Source: Puniceicoccaceae bacterium MED-G32 (GTDB taxonomy: Bacteria; Verrucomicrobiota; Verrucomicrobiia; Opitutales; Coraliomargaritaceae). Taken from it: a stretch of 33,200 nt of DNA. The stretch lies in contig NTJV01000005.1 of assembly GCA_002457235.1 (NCBI GenBank), positions 1 through 33,200 on the forward strand. The letters run 5' to 3'. Numbering within the stretch: the first letter of the stretch is position 1; each line of letters begins with the position of its first letter. Position numbers and translations under genes: made by a program. Positions 1-10,663 of this stretch are shown piece after piece. The notes under the pieces are model-generated. The model was given only the letters and a program-made list of their open reading frames with translations. It ran no database searches and was not told the DNA's origin.

Positions 1-1620
1 CTTGAAGTCATTGAAGGTCCTCTTATGGATGGGATGAAAGTTGTCGGAGACCTCTTTGGCCAAGGAAAAATGTTTTTGCCACAAGTGGTAAAAAGTGCCC
101 GTGTCATGAAAAAGGCTGTCGCCTATCTGACCCCTTTCATGGAAGAAGAAAAAGCAGCCAATCCAAAGGCCCGTTCGCAGGGACGATTCCTAATCGCAAC
201 TGTCAAAGGCGATGTTCATGATATCGGTAAAAATATTGTTTCAGTGGTTCTTGCTTGTAATAATTATCAAATAAAAGACCTCGGTGTTATGGTTTCTTGT
301 GATGCCATTCTGAAAGAAGCAAAAGCTTGGAATGCAGATATTATAGGACTTTCTGGGCTAATCACACCCTCTCTTGAAGAAATGATTCACAATGCAAGTG
401 AAATGAAACGCTTGGGCTTTACTCAACCTTTACTTATCGGCGGGGCCACAACCAGTAAGGCCCACACAGCCATTAAAATCGCACCGCATTACAATGGGCC
501 TGTGGTACAAGTCGGGGATGCTTCCCTGGTGACAGATGTTTGTAATCAATTGCTCAATCCAGAAAAAGCCCCTGCCTATATTGAAGAACTCAAACGAGAT
601 CAAGACATCCGCCGAGAGCGTTTTCTCCAAAATCAAGATAAGACTGAACTCCTTTCTTTAGAAGAGGCTCGAAAGCATCGTTTCCAAACCAATTGGTCAG
701 ACATTTCAATTACTTTACCTGAGACTACTGACTTGCTTATCGAAGACAATGTCGATTTAGCCACCCTTTCAAAGTATATCGATTGGTCTCCTTTCTTTTG
801 GGCCTGGGAACTCAAAGGCGTTTACCCAAAAATTTTAGAGCATAAAAAATGGGGAAGCCAAGCCAAGCAACTTCATGAAGATGCCTTGCAGTTATTAGAC
901 CGCATTATTGAAGAAAAAGCCTTTACCGCAAAATCTGCTTTACGTCTTTGTTATGCAAATTCCGAAGACGATAATATTCTGCTCTATGAAGACCGTTTGA
1001 GAAAAAAACATCTCGGGACTATCCCCGCTCTAAGACAACAAAAGAAAAAAGTCAGCGACCCAGTTTATTATAGTCTAGCTGATTTTATTGCTCCTCGAGA
1101 CAGCAATCGACTCGACGCTTGTGGTGCCTTTATTTGTAGCATCGAAAATGTAGACACGTTTGCTAAACAATTTGAAGACGATAAAGACGACTATACCTCA
1201 ATCCTCGTCAAAGCATTAGGTGACCGCATGGCTGAGGCTCTCACAGAATATACTCATGAATGTGTTCGAAAGCAACATTGGGGCTATCAGGTAAATGAAA
1301 ATTTATCTACAGATGCTTTAATTAAAGAAGAGTATATTGGAATTCGCCCAGCTTTAGGCTATCCCGCTTGTCCTGACCATTCTCATCTTGAGCTTGTCTG
1401 GCAACTTCTCGATGGTGAAAAAAATACCGGAGCTACTTTAACCGAAAACTTCGCTATCAATCCTGCTTCCACAGTTAGCGGACTTTATTTTGCCCACGAA
1501 AGAGCCAATTACTTTCATGTCGGAGCACTTTCTAAAGAACAAATGAGTGATTATGCTCAACGTAAGAACGTCTCTTTAGCCGAATGTGAGCGTCAATTAG
1601 CTACCAATAAGGGTTATTGA
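1..1620 (+). CDS. metH: Methionine synthase, cobalamin-dependent, C-terminal part (5' truncated by window edge)
   Basis: MetH transfers a methyl group from 5-methyltetrahydrofolate to homocysteine via cobalamin. The frame is open from base 1, so the gene starts outside the window and about 539 residues are visible, against roughly 1,200 for the whole enzyme. The visible part starts in the cobalamin cap domain (GPLMDGM, then [13 protein letters not shown]). It continues with the B12-binding DxHxxG motif (DVHDIG, bases 211-228), whose His is the lower cobalt ligand, then the GGATTS segment. The C-terminal half is the AdoMet-dependent reactivation domain, with [12 protein letters not shown] from base 1345 and [13 protein letters not shown] near the end. 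The homocysteine and folate domains are not in the window. The stop codon lies inside a 21-bp palindrome (1616-1636). Identification is secure. Confidence 0.97.
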   Translation, partial: LEVIEGPLMDGMKVVGDLFGQGKMFLPQVVKSARVMKKAVAYLTPFMEEEKAANPKARSQGRFLIATVKGDVHDIGKNIVSVVLACNNYQIKDLGVMVSCDAILKEAKAWNADIIGLSGLITPSLEEMIHNASEMKRLGFTQPLLIGGATTSKAHTAIKIAPHYNGPVVQVGDASLVTDVCNQLLNPEKAPAYIEELKRDQDIRRERFLQNQDKTELLSLEEARKHRFQTNWSDISITLPETTDLLIEDNVDLATLSKYIDWSPFFWAWELKGVYPKILEHKKWGSQAKQLHEDALQLLDRIIEEKAFTAKSALRLCYANSEDDNILLYEDRLRKKHLGTIPALRQQKKKVSDPVYYSLADFIAPRDSNRLDACGAFICSIENVDTFAKQFEDDKDDYTSILVKALGDRMAEALTEYTHECVRKQHWGYQVNENLSTDALIKEEYIGIRPALGYPACPDHSHLELVWQLLDGEKNTGATLTENFAINPASTVSGLYFAHERANYFHVGALSKEQMSDYAQRKNVSLAECERQLATNKGY

Positions 1621-1636
1621 ACTAAATTAGTTCAAT
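1616..1636. promoter_or_regulatory. Palindromic operator-like site 1
   Basis: Perfect inverted repeat of the form ATTGAAC-TAAATTA-GTTCAAT: 10-bp arms around one central base. It overlaps the last codons and stop of metH and is the best of three similar sites before the SatD-like gene. No T-run follows it, so it does not look like a terminator. The symmetry is seen directly; the operator role is inferred. Confidence 0.6.
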
Positions 1637-1660
1637 CAGTATAATCTTCAATATAAGTAA

Positions 1661-1681
1661 ATTGAACCTTATTAGTACAAT
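1661..1681. promoter_or_regulatory. Palindromic operator-like site 2
   Basis: Reads ATTGAAC-CTTATTA-GTACAAT and matches site 1 at 17 of 21 positions, keeping one full arm and all but one base of the other. Its centre is 45 bp from site 1 and 54 bp from site 3. Inferred to be bound by the same protein as the other sites. Confidence 0.55.
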
Positions 1682-1707
1682 TATAAAATAATTACTCAGG
1701 GCTAACC

Positions 1708-1735
1708 TTGACAAATAGAACTATTTTAGTTCAAT
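1708..1735 (+). promoter_or_regulatory. Candidate promoter of the SatD-like gene
   Basis: A consensus -35 box TTGACA (1708-1713) is followed by a 16-base spacer and a -10-like TTCAAT (1730-1735, four of six consensus bases). Transcription would begin about 7 bases later, at or next to the ATG at 1742, giving a leaderless or nearly leaderless mRNA. Palindrome 3 covers most of the spacer and the whole -10, as a repressor site would. Promoter and start are inferred from spacing only. Confidence 0.45.
1715..1735. promoter_or_regulatory. Palindromic operator-like site 3
   Basis: Reads ATAGAAC-TATTTTA-GTTCAAT. The right arm is identical to site 1, the left arm differs by one base, and the centre differs by AA to TT. 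It lies over the spacer and -10 of the candidate TTGACA promoter and ends 6 bases before the ATG at 1742. The position fits repression. Confidence 0.6.
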
Positions 1736-1741
1736 GAGCTT

Positions 1742-2383
1742 ATGGTAACATCGCCACTTTATCCAGTTGTCTTATTCCGAGCCTTAACTTCCTCAAAAAG
1801 TAGAGGGGCAAGCACAGAAATTGGATATTTAAGCGAAATGCTGAGTAATCCAAAGATTTCCAAAGATTTGCTCTCTCCTTATTCGAGAAATCAAGACGGT
1901 TATTTTCAAGGGATCTTTGCCTCAGGTGACCATTTGCTTCAAAACCTCTTCTTAATACGAGAACATCTGTACCCTTTAGACATTCAATTTTCCATTGGCA
2001 TTGGCGAGATACACACTCCTATTAATTCGATAATGGCCACAGAGATTGAAGGGAAATCCATAGAAAATGCGAACTTTGGGCTCTCTCAAGCCCCGAAATC
2101 TGGAAATTATTTAATTATGCATGGTTTTTCAAAATCATTAGAACGTCTAATGAATCCAAGTATGGAATTACTTTGGTCTTCAACTCGTAACTGGAACCAA
2201 AATCGCTTAAGAATACTGAATTATATATTACAAGGATACTCAGAAACAGAAATAAGCCAGCTTTTAGAGATAAGCGAACGTGCTATTTATAAAAATATAG
2301 CTGAAGCAAAACTAGGACATTGGAAGGATCTGATCTTAGCCGTGGAAGAAAATATTAGCAGAGTCCTTAAGGCTTACCAATAA
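1742..2383 (+). CDS. SatD-like protein with C-terminal helix-turn-helix, putative regulator
   Basis: A 213-residue soluble protein. The order of motifs matches the SatD family: an N-terminal strand and SSK segment (residues 8-20), a degenerate version of the family's GDEFQG stretch (DGYFQGIF, 52-59), then FSIGIGEI (83-90) and a small-molecule-fold core. The C-terminus (about 157-195) is a helix-turn-helix of the sigma-70 region 4/LuxR type, with a GYSETEISQLLEIS core. SatD was named from a Streptococcus mutans secretion and acid-tolerance locus; its biochemistry is not settled as far as I know. Three palindromes lie directly upstream and a weak fourth downstream, so autoregulation is a reasonable inference. 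The acidic GDEF residues are altered, so any catalytic activity is doubtful. Family call is moderately sure; DNA binding is inferred. Confidence 0.75.
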   Translation: MVTSPLYPVVLFRALTSSKSRGASTEIGYLSEMLSNPKISKDLLSPYSRNQDGYFQGIFASGDHLLQNLFLIREHLYPLDIQFSIGIGEIHTPINSIMATEIEGKSIENANFGLSQAPKSGNYLIMHGFSKSLERLMNPSMELLWSSTRNWNQNRLRILNYILQGYSETEISQLLEISERAIYKNIAEAKLGHWKDLILAVEENISRVLKAYQ

Positions 2384-2397
2384 TATCCTATGATTAG

Positions 2398-2415
2398 TTG
2401 AATAAATTGGTTCGA
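2398..2415. promoter_or_regulatory. Degenerate fourth operator-like site
   Basis: TTGAA-TAAATTG-GTTCGA matches the palindrome upstream of the SatD-like gene with one base deleted and two changed. It lies in the 64-bp gap between that gene and the membrane-protein gene starting at 2448. It is much weaker than sites 1-3 and could be chance. Confidence 0.25.
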
Positions 2416-2447
2416 CCCTTTATGGAAAACCCTTTTATAAATTATCT

Positions 2448-2984
2448 ATGTCACTTTTTTACGCAACATTAGCTACAGGCTTATTCTTAATTCTTTGCGG
2501 AGGATCTTTACTCTTTAATTACAATCGTTCGCGCACTTTTTTAAAAGCCTTTCCCCGCTCAAAATCTGCCACATATATTTTAATGGTCGCAGCAATGATT
2601 TGGTTTTCTCTAAAAATTTATAATTTAGGCATCGCAGATTTTGGTGATTATAAAACACTTTTATTGGCAATCTTTTTAACTATCACCGTTACCTCATTTT
2701 ATTTTGTACCAGATTTTTTAGGCGTTCGTGCGCTAGCCGGATTAACTTTACTCATTGCCGATGCCTTATTGGATGCCGCTTACATGCAAGACCCCGCATC
2801 ACGTTTATTTTTAGTCAGCTTTGTTTATGTAGCCATCCTCTACGCTTTTATCTTGGGCGCGAGTCCTTATTTTCTACGTGATACAATTGATTGGTTTTAT
2901 AAAAATCAATTGCGAGTACAAATTTTTGGTTATCTGCTTTGTATATATGGGGCATTGCTCAGTTATGTCGCTTTGAATTACTAA
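2448..2984 (+). CDS. Conserved-looking multi-pass membrane protein, function unknown
   Basis: I do not recognise the family. The 178 residues are very hydrophobic and form about six membrane segments: roughly 3-23, 40-60, 68-90, 94-112, 118-140 and 157-177. Between segments 1 and 2 is a basic loop (NYNRSRTFLKAFPRSKSA), which by the positive-inside rule faces the cytoplasm. A second conserved-looking stretch is YFLRDTIDWFYKNQ before the last segment. There are no obvious catalytic motifs. It stops 1 base before the gmk start, so it is very likely cotranscribed with gmk and translationally coupled to it. A degenerate copy of the upstream palindrome lies in its 5' gap, so it may share control with the SatD-like gene. 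Confidence 0.8.
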   Translation: MSLFYATLATGLFLILCGGSLLFNYNRSRTFLKAFPRSKSATYILMVAAMIWFSLKIYNLGIADFGDYKTLLLAIFLTITVTSFYFVPDFLGVRALAGLTLLIADALLDAAYMQDPASRLFLVSFVYVAILYAFILGASPYFLRDTIDWFYKNQLRVQIFGYLLCIYGALLSYVALNY

Positions 2985-2985
2985 A

Positions 2986-3588
2986 ATGTCAAATAACGCT
3001 ACAGGCAAAGGGATACTATTCATCATTTCAGGTCCAGCAGGAAGTGGAAAGACAACTATTTGCGATGGGCTTATAGAGAAAGAGTCACTACAAAGAATTG
3101 TCACCTCTACCACTCGCAGTCCTCGACAAGGTGAGATTGATGGTCTTGATTATCACTTTTTAACTCCTGACGACTTTAAAACAAAAATTAAAGAAGATGC
3201 ATTTTATGAATATGCCACTGTTCATAATAATTACTATGGGACACAAAAATTGGATATCATTAATCCGATATTAGCAGGTCAAAATTTACTTTTGAATATT
3301 GATGTGCAAGGCGCAAAAACTATTAAAGAAAAAGCATCAGCGGATAAAGATTTGAAAGGGCATATTGTGACCATTTTTATTATGCCACCTTCTTTAGAAG
3401 AATTAAATGAACGGCTAAAAAATCGAGGTACCGATTCTAAGGAAGAGATTGAACGTAGGTTGATTGTTGCTCGTTCAGAAATGGAACAAGAAAAACATTA
3501 CGATTATACAATCATCAGTCAGTCCAAATCAGTAGACCTAAATACTGTACTTGAAATTTATAAGGAAGAAATTATGCGCATGCGCTAA
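2986..3588 (+). CDS. gmk: Guanylate kinase
   Basis: Phosphorylates GMP to GDP with ATP, in the cytoplasm. The 200 residues have the P-loop GPAGSGKT (16-23), the GMP-binding stretch TSTTRSPRQGEIDGLDYHF (about 41-59), the Y-ATVH-N-YYG segment and NIDVQGAK, all in family order. Length is normal. The P-loop uses PAGSGKT instead of the more usual PSGAGKS/T. ATG at 2986 follows the upstream stop by one base, so translation is probably coupled. A partner rpoZ, often next to gmk, is absent here. Confidence 0.97.
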   Translation: MSNNATGKGILFIISGPAGSGKTTICDGLIEKESLQRIVTSTTRSPRQGEIDGLDYHFLTPDDFKTKIKEDAFYEYATVHNNYYGTQKLDIINPILAGQNLLLNIDVQGAKTIKEKASADKDLKGHIVTIFIMPPSLEELNERLKNRGTDSKEEIERRLIVARSEMEQEKHYDYTIISQSKSVDLNTVLEIYKEEIMRMR

Positions 3589-3609
3589 GCTTTCCGACCG
3601 ATCATCATA

Positions 3610-4533
3610 ATGCCTTCACAATTCACAAAAGATGCTCTTAGCCAACGAATCTCTTGGGATAGTATTGATACAGAATACATTGATTCAATAATTGCCCAAG
3701 CCAAGGCTGAGGATATGTCTGGTTTAGGATTAAAAAAAACACTCAGCCATCCTTTAGATGTCACATCAGAAATTATTTCAAATACAGACAAAGGGAAAGC
3801 GTCCCTTATTGCCCGTGAGACATTCACACTATGTGGGCTAAACATGGTTCCCTTAATTTTAAAACACTACGACCCATCTTTGACCTTCAGCACAAATCAT
3901 CAAGATGGTGAAAGCGTTACAGATGATCAATCATTTGGAATTATAGAAGGCTCTTCGAAAAGCTTACTCCAAGCAGAGCGCATCTTATTGAATTTTCTTC
4001 AATATTTAAGCGGTATCGCAACGACTACAAAAACCTATTGTAATTGTTTGGGTGATTCAGAAACCCGTTTATTAGACACACGAAAAACCACACCGCTTTA
4101 TCGAATCTTAGAAAAATATGCCTTTGTTTGTGGCGGAGCCTATAACCATCGTTATGGTTTATATGATCGTATCATGATAAAAGATAACCATCTTGCCGTT
4201 CTAGAATCAAAAAAAGATCACAGTCTAGCCGAACAAATAGAGCAGCTGCGATCTCGCTTCCCGTCGCTACCAGTACAAATTGAAATTGACTCACTGACGC
4301 AACTTCAATCCGTTTTATCCGCCCGTCCAGACTGCATCTTACTTGATAATTTTTCTATAAACGATACTAAAGAGGCCATACAAATCATTAACAAGCAGGC
4401 TTACACAGAAGCCAGCGGAGGGATTACATTGGCTCATTTAGCTGAGTTAAAAGCCATAGGGCTTGATTTTATATCAACAGGTGCGCCGATACATCAAAGT
4501 CAATGGGTTGATATTGGATTAGATTGGCAATGA
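3610..4533 (+). CDS. nadC: Nicotinate-nucleotide pyrophosphorylase (carboxylating), quinolinate phosphoribosyltransferase
   Basis: Converts quinolinate and PRPP to nicotinate mononucleotide, the entry step into de novo NAD synthesis. In 307 residues the family blocks appear in order: QAERILLNFLQYLSGIATTT (121-140), LLDTRKTTP (154-162) and LEKYAFVCGGAYNHRYGLYD (167-186), then IKDNH and, near the C-terminus, ILLDNF and ASGGI. These include the basic residues that hold the quinolinate carboxylates. The N-terminus carries about 20 residues more than typical bacterial NadC, with no obvious function. It overlaps birA by 4 bases (ATGA). nadA and nadB are not in the window. Confidence 0.96.
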   Translation: MPSQFTKDALSQRISWDSIDTEYIDSIIAQAKAEDMSGLGLKKTLSHPLDVTSEIISNTDKGKASLIARETFTLCGLNMVPLILKHYDPSLTFSTNHQDGESVTDDQSFGIIEGSSKSLLQAERILLNFLQYLSGIATTTKTYCNCLGDSETRLLDTRKTTPLYRILEKYAFVCGGAYNHRYGLYDRIMIKDNHLAVLESKKDHSLAEQIEQLRSRFPSLPVQIEIDSLTQLQSVLSARPDCILLDNFSINDTKEAIQIINKQAYTEASGGITLAHLAELKAIGLDFISTGAPIHQSQWVDIGLDWQ

Positions 4534-5552
4534 TGAAAAATCCAAAGACTCAAAACCAATCTATAGAGATAGACTCAACAGAGATAGCTATTTTGGAAAC
4601 CCTGATTAATACCGATGATTATATTTCTGGAAGTGTCTTAGCCAAGTCCATAGGAATTTCAAGGACGACTATTCATACAAAAATTGATCAACTAAAAAGC
4701 GCTGGCTTCAAAATTAATGCTATATCCAATCGTGGTTACTGCTTGGAAAAACTCCCAAAAAAACTCACCCCTCAACTTTTGTTCACTTATGGTAAACAAT
4801 TAACCAAAGATTTTCAGCTCTTCTTTTATCCATCGATTGATAGTACAAATTTTGAAGCAGAGCGTCTTTTTTCAAATGGAGCAAAGCCCCCTTTTGCTGT
4901 ATTTACTAATAAACAAACAGCAGGTAAAGGGCGACTCGGACGCAAGTGGCATAGCCAAGCAAATCAAAATCTTTACTGTTCGATTATGTTTTCGCCTAAT
5001 ACACAGCCAGAAAAGCTACAGAGCTTCACCCTTTGGGCAGGCATTGAAGTATGCCGTTCAATTAAGGCTTTGATTCCTACACTTGATTTGAAAATCAAAT
5101 GGCCAAACGACCTTTACTGTAATGGAAAAAAGGTTTCTGGGATTCTAACTGAAGCTAGAATTGATAGCGACCGCATGCACACAATCATCTTAGGGCTAGG
5201 TCTGAATATCAATAGTACGACAAAATCTTTTCCAGAAGAAATTAGATCCATCGCAACTAGTTTACGTGCGGAAACAAACCAATCCTATGACATGAATGCC
5301 TTAAGCATTGAAATCATACAGGCAACCGTGCGTGCCTACAAAAAATGTACTGTATCTAATAATAATGAAAGTTTGAGCAAGGCATGGGATGCTTTTGACT
5401 ATTTAAAAGATAAACCTATTTCGTTGACAGAGAATGGGCAAAAAGTTTCCGGTCTGGCTCTTGGCATAAATTCATACGGGGCTTTACAAATCAAAAAAAA
5501 TGATGGAAAAATACACACTATCCATTCTGGAGATGTCACTTTAAAACAATGA
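4530..5552 (+). CDS. birA: Biotin-[acetyl-CoA-carboxylase] ligase with N-terminal HTH (bifunctional BirA type)
   Basis: Makes biotinyl-AMP and transfers biotin to the carrier protein of acetyl-CoA carboxylase. The 340 residues start with a winged-helix domain (about 15-70; VLAKSIGISRTTIHTKIDQL is the recognition part), so it probably also represses biotin genes. The ligase domain has the biotin/ATP loop GKGRLGRKW (132-140), KWPNDLY (190-196) and ILGLGLNIN (220-228), then a C-terminal SH3-like domain. I chose ATG 4530, which overlaps the nadC stop as ATGA; ATG 4533 is an equal alternative, and the in-frame TTG at 4524 is less likely. No biotin biosynthesis genes are nearby. Confidence 0.95.
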   Translation: MMKNPKTQNQSIEIDSTEIAILETLINTDDYISGSVLAKSIGISRTTIHTKIDQLKSAGFKINAISNRGYCLEKLPKKLTPQLLFTYGKQLTKDFQLFFYPSIDSTNFEAERLFSNGAKPPFAVFTNKQTAGKGRLGRKWHSQANQNLYCSIMFSPNTQPEKLQSFTLWAGIEVCRSIKALIPTLDLKIKWPNDLYCNGKKVSGILTEARIDSDRMHTIILGLGLNINSTTKSFPEEIRSIATSLRAETNQSYDMNALSIEIIQATVRAYKKCTVSNNNESLSKAWDAFDYLKDKPISLTENGQKVSGLALGINSYGALQIKKNDGKIHTIHSGDVTLKQ

Positions 5553-6331
5553 AAATACTCTGCATTGATATAGGGAATACCAATTTAAATTATGCCATTG
5601 TCGAAAAGATGGAGGTGACCGATGCAAATTCTTTTCCGACAAAGCGTCTTAAAAAAGACCTACATTATATCAAAGAGTTTCATACACTTATTGAAAAACA
5701 TGCTGTCTCAGCGGTATCTTTTTGTTCAGTTGTCCCAGATCTAAATAACCGATTAAGAACACTTTTAAATTTAGAAATACCGATTTATCAACTGACAAAC
5801 CAAACGCTCAAAGGGCTAGATTTAAATTATCCAAAGCCCGATGAAGTGGGGCACGATCGCATCGCAAATGCACTCACCGCTCAAACATACTTTTCCGTCC
5901 CTGCTATAATTATTGATTTGGGTACTGCAATCACTCTAGATGTTGTGAGCGACAAAGGCTACGAAGGTGGTATCATTGCCCCTGGGTTTGAGTTAATGAC
6001 TCGTTACCTTAACGAACAAACCGCTCTCTTGCCAGAATTAGATAATGAAGCCCTCGGCTCTGTAAAAGGTAGCTTCGGAAAATCCACAGTCCAAGCAATG
6101 CAACTCGGAGTCTCTATTGGATTTTCTGGAATGGTCGATGCTCTCTTGCAACATATCTTGAATACTATGAAAGACTCTGACGCAAAAGAGCCGATCGTTT
6201 TATCCACAGGCGGTAGTATTGCAAATTTGACGCAAGATTGGGTAGAAAAAACTCAATTTGTTGACCACATTACCCTCATTGGCCTCGCTGTTGCCTATGA
6301 ACGATGGGCTAACAAAGATTCTTGTAATTGA
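5549..6331 (+). CDS. coaX: Type III pantothenate kinase
   Basis: Phosphorylates pantothenate, the first step of CoA synthesis. The 260 residues show the ASKHA-fold motifs of CoaX: DIGNTN at the N-terminus (D7), GHDR (101-104) that contacts pantothenate, DLGTAIT (123-129) and GGIIAPGF (140-147), then a late STGG glycine motif (LSTGGS). Length is normal. Its ATG overlaps the birA stop by 4 bases (ATGA), making nadC-birA-coaX a tightly coupled cofactor operon. Its last 37 bases are also the end of the oppositely oriented atpC, which is unusual. Confidence 0.95.
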   Translation: MKILCIDIGNTNLNYAIVEKMEVTDANSFPTKRLKKDLHYIKEFHTLIEKHAVSAVSFCSVVPDLNNRLRTLLNLEIPIYQLTNQTLKGLDLNYPKPDEVGHDRIANALTAQTYFSVPAIIIDLGTAITLDVVSDKGYEGGIIAPGFELMTRYLNEQTALLPELDNEALGSVKGSFGKSTVQAMQLGVSIGFSGMVDALLQHILNTMKDSDAKEPIVLSTGGSIANLTQDWVEKTQFVDHITLIGLAVAYERWANKDSCN

Positions 6332-6693
6332 TAAAACTGCAATAATTTTGAAAGGCTTTTTCTTTCTGCAGCAGACTCAGAATCAGCTAATTGCTTTTCA
6401 ATATTATTAATAGACTCCTCAATTACTGAAGCTTCTAAATCATTTGTCGATACCGCTTCATCGGTAAGGATGGAAATCTTATCCGAAACTAATTGAGCAA
6501 AGCCCCCTTTGATGGCAAATACCTCTTGGCTTGATTCATTGATCACCTTCATAACCCCTAATTTCAATTGGGTAACCAAAGGAACATGGCCTGTTAATAC
6601 ACCAATCTCTCCTGATTCTGTCGGCAAAACGACTTGTTTTGCTTCGGCAGAGAAGACTCTTTCTTTCGGTGATATAATTTCTAGCTTTAGCAT
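6295..6693 (-). CDS. atpC: ATP synthase F1 epsilon subunit
   Basis: Central-stalk subunit that links gamma to the c-ring and can inhibit ATP hydrolysis. The 132 residues have the N-terminal beta-sandwich signature (LEIISPKERVFSAEAKQVVLPTESGEIGVLTGHVPL) and FAIKGGFAQL, followed by a two-helix C-terminal part (about 88-132). Last gene of the atp operon, 12 bases after atpD. Its 3' end overlaps coaX by 37 bases on the opposite strand. Confidence 0.96.
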   Translation of the reverse strand: MLKLEIISPKERVFSAEAKQVVLPTESGEIGVLTGHVPLVTQLKLGVMKVINESSQEVFAIKGGFAQLVSDKISILTDEAVSTNDLEASVIEESINNIEKQLADSESAAERKSLSKLLQFYQLQESLLAHRS

Positions 6694-6705
6694 TGAATCG
6701 ATGAT

Positions 6706-9059
<2,354 letters not shown>

Positions 9060-9093
9060 TGATTATTCTAATATCCTAAAGTCGTTCTCTTAA

Positions 9094-10638
9094 TTAACTA
9101 GCGAAACTTATTTGCCACTCAGATAATAATTTATTCAACGCTTCTTCGATGGCCTCGCTTATTTGTTTCTCGCTACGGATTTGATCCATGGTAGAAGAGC
9201 CGATAGTTTCTAAAAATTCTCTTAGGCTAGTAGTTGCTTTAACAACATCTGCAACGTCAATCGAATCAAAATAACCATTTTGAACTCCGTAAATCAAAGA
9301 GGTTTGTACCTCAACTGGAATTGGATTAAATGCGGTTTGTTTAAATAGCTCAACGACACGGGCACCACGATCCAACTGTGCTTTTGTCTTAGCATCTAAG
9401 TCAGAACCAAACTGAGCAAAAGCTGCAAGTTCTCTAAATTGCGCTAATTGAAGTTTCACCTTACCCGCAACTTTTTTAATCGCTTTAATCTGAGCAGCCG
9501 AACCCACACGAGACACAGATAAACCTACAGAAATCGCAGGGCGAATGCCTTGGTTGAATAAATCCGTTTCTAGGAATACTTGCCCGTCTGTAATTGAAAT
9601 AACATTGGTAGGAATATATGCAGATACGTCACCCGCTTGTGTTTCAATGATTGGAAGTGCTGTCAATGAGCCATTTCCATTGTCCTCATTGACACGTGCG
9701 GAACGCTCCAATAAGCGTGAATGCAAATAGAACACATCCCCTGGATAAGCTTCACGACCTGAAGGGCGTTTCAAAATAAGTGAAATCTGACGATAGGCCA
9801 CGGCTTGTTTTGAAAGATCATCGTAAACGATCAATGCATCCATTCCATTATTCATGAAATACTCACCCATCGATGCACCAGAGAAAGGAGCAATATACTG
9901 ATTGGCTGGATTATCCGCAGCAGGTGCAGTCACAACTATGGTAAACTCCATTGCATTCGCTTTTTCTAAAACGTTGATCGTCCGAGCGATATTAGAATTC
10001 TTTTGTCCTACCGCTACATAAATTGAATAAACTGGACGAAAACCTTCTTCAAATGTTCCGTCTTCGTTTCGATGCTGATTATTAATCTTGGCTTGGTTAA
10101 TAATTGTATCGATAGCAATTGTTGTCTTACCTGTTGAACGGTCACCAATAATCAACTCACGCTGTCCACGACCAATTGGAATCATTGAGTCCACGGCCAT
10201 GATACCTGTTTGCAAAGGCTGATCGACAGACTTACGTGGAATAATTCCTGGAGCAATTTGGTCGACAGGGTAAGATTCATCGGAAGCAATAGGCCCTTTT
10301 CCATCAACAGGACGCCCAATCGCATCTACCACACGACCTAATAAGCCTTTACCTACAGGAACAGATAACAACTTGCCTGTCGTACTTGCCTCATCGCCCT
10401 CTTTAAGCTTTGAATAATCTCCGAGAATAACACACCCGACTGAATCTTCTTCCAGGTTCAATGCCAATGCTGTTACCCCGTTTCCAAAGTCAATCATCTC
10501 GTTATACATAACGTCCGACAAACCTTCAAGTTTGGCCACTCCGTCCGCTATCGAAACGATGCGTCCGACATTCTTTTTCACTACTCCCGCTTCGTAATTA
10601 GCGATTTCTTTTTCTATTTGTTCAACTATTGAGCTCAT
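9094..10638 (-). CDS. atpA: ATP synthase F1 alpha subunit
   Basis: Non-catalytic nucleotide-binding subunit alternating with beta in F1. In 514 residues it has the P-loop GDRSTGKT (165-172, with Ser where Gln is usual), the Walker B stretch [17 protein letters not shown], and [10 protein letters not shown] with the arginine finger that completes the beta active site. The N-terminal helix ([15 protein letters not shown]) that docks delta is present. It lies 25 bases after atpH. Length and motif order are standard. Confidence 0.99.
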   Translation of the reverse strand: MSSIVEQIEKEIANYEAGVVKKNVGRIVSIADGVAKLEGLSDVMYNEMIDFGNGVTALALNLEEDSVGCVILGDYSKLKEGDEASTTGKLLSVPVGKGLLGRVVDAIGRPVDGKGPIASDESYPVDQIAPGIIPRKSVDQPLQTGIMAVDSMIPIGRGQRELIIGDRSTGKTTIAIDTIINQAKINNQHRNEDGTFEEGFRPVYSIYVAVGQKNSNIARTINVLEKANAMEFTIVVTAPAADNPANQYIAPFSGASMGEYFMNNGMDALIVYDDLSKQAVAYRQISLILKRPSGREAYPGDVFYLHSRLLERSARVNEDNGNGSLTALPIIETQAGDVSAYIPTNVISITDGQVFLETDLFNQGIRPAISVGLSVSRVGSAAQIKAIKKVAGKVKLQLAQFRELAAFAQFGSDLDAKTKAQLDRGARVVELFKQTAFNPIPVEVQTSLIYGVQNGYFDSIDVADVVKATTSLREFLETIGSSTMDQIRSEKQISEAIEEALNKLLSEWQISFAS

Positions 10639-10663
10639 GATGTTTTAAATTCTTGGTTTATGA

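Noticed and set aside
2408-2417. TGGTTCGACC, like the T-arm of a tRNA
   Set aside because: No acceptor, D or anticodon arms can be formed around it, and it is explained better as the weak fourth palindrome.
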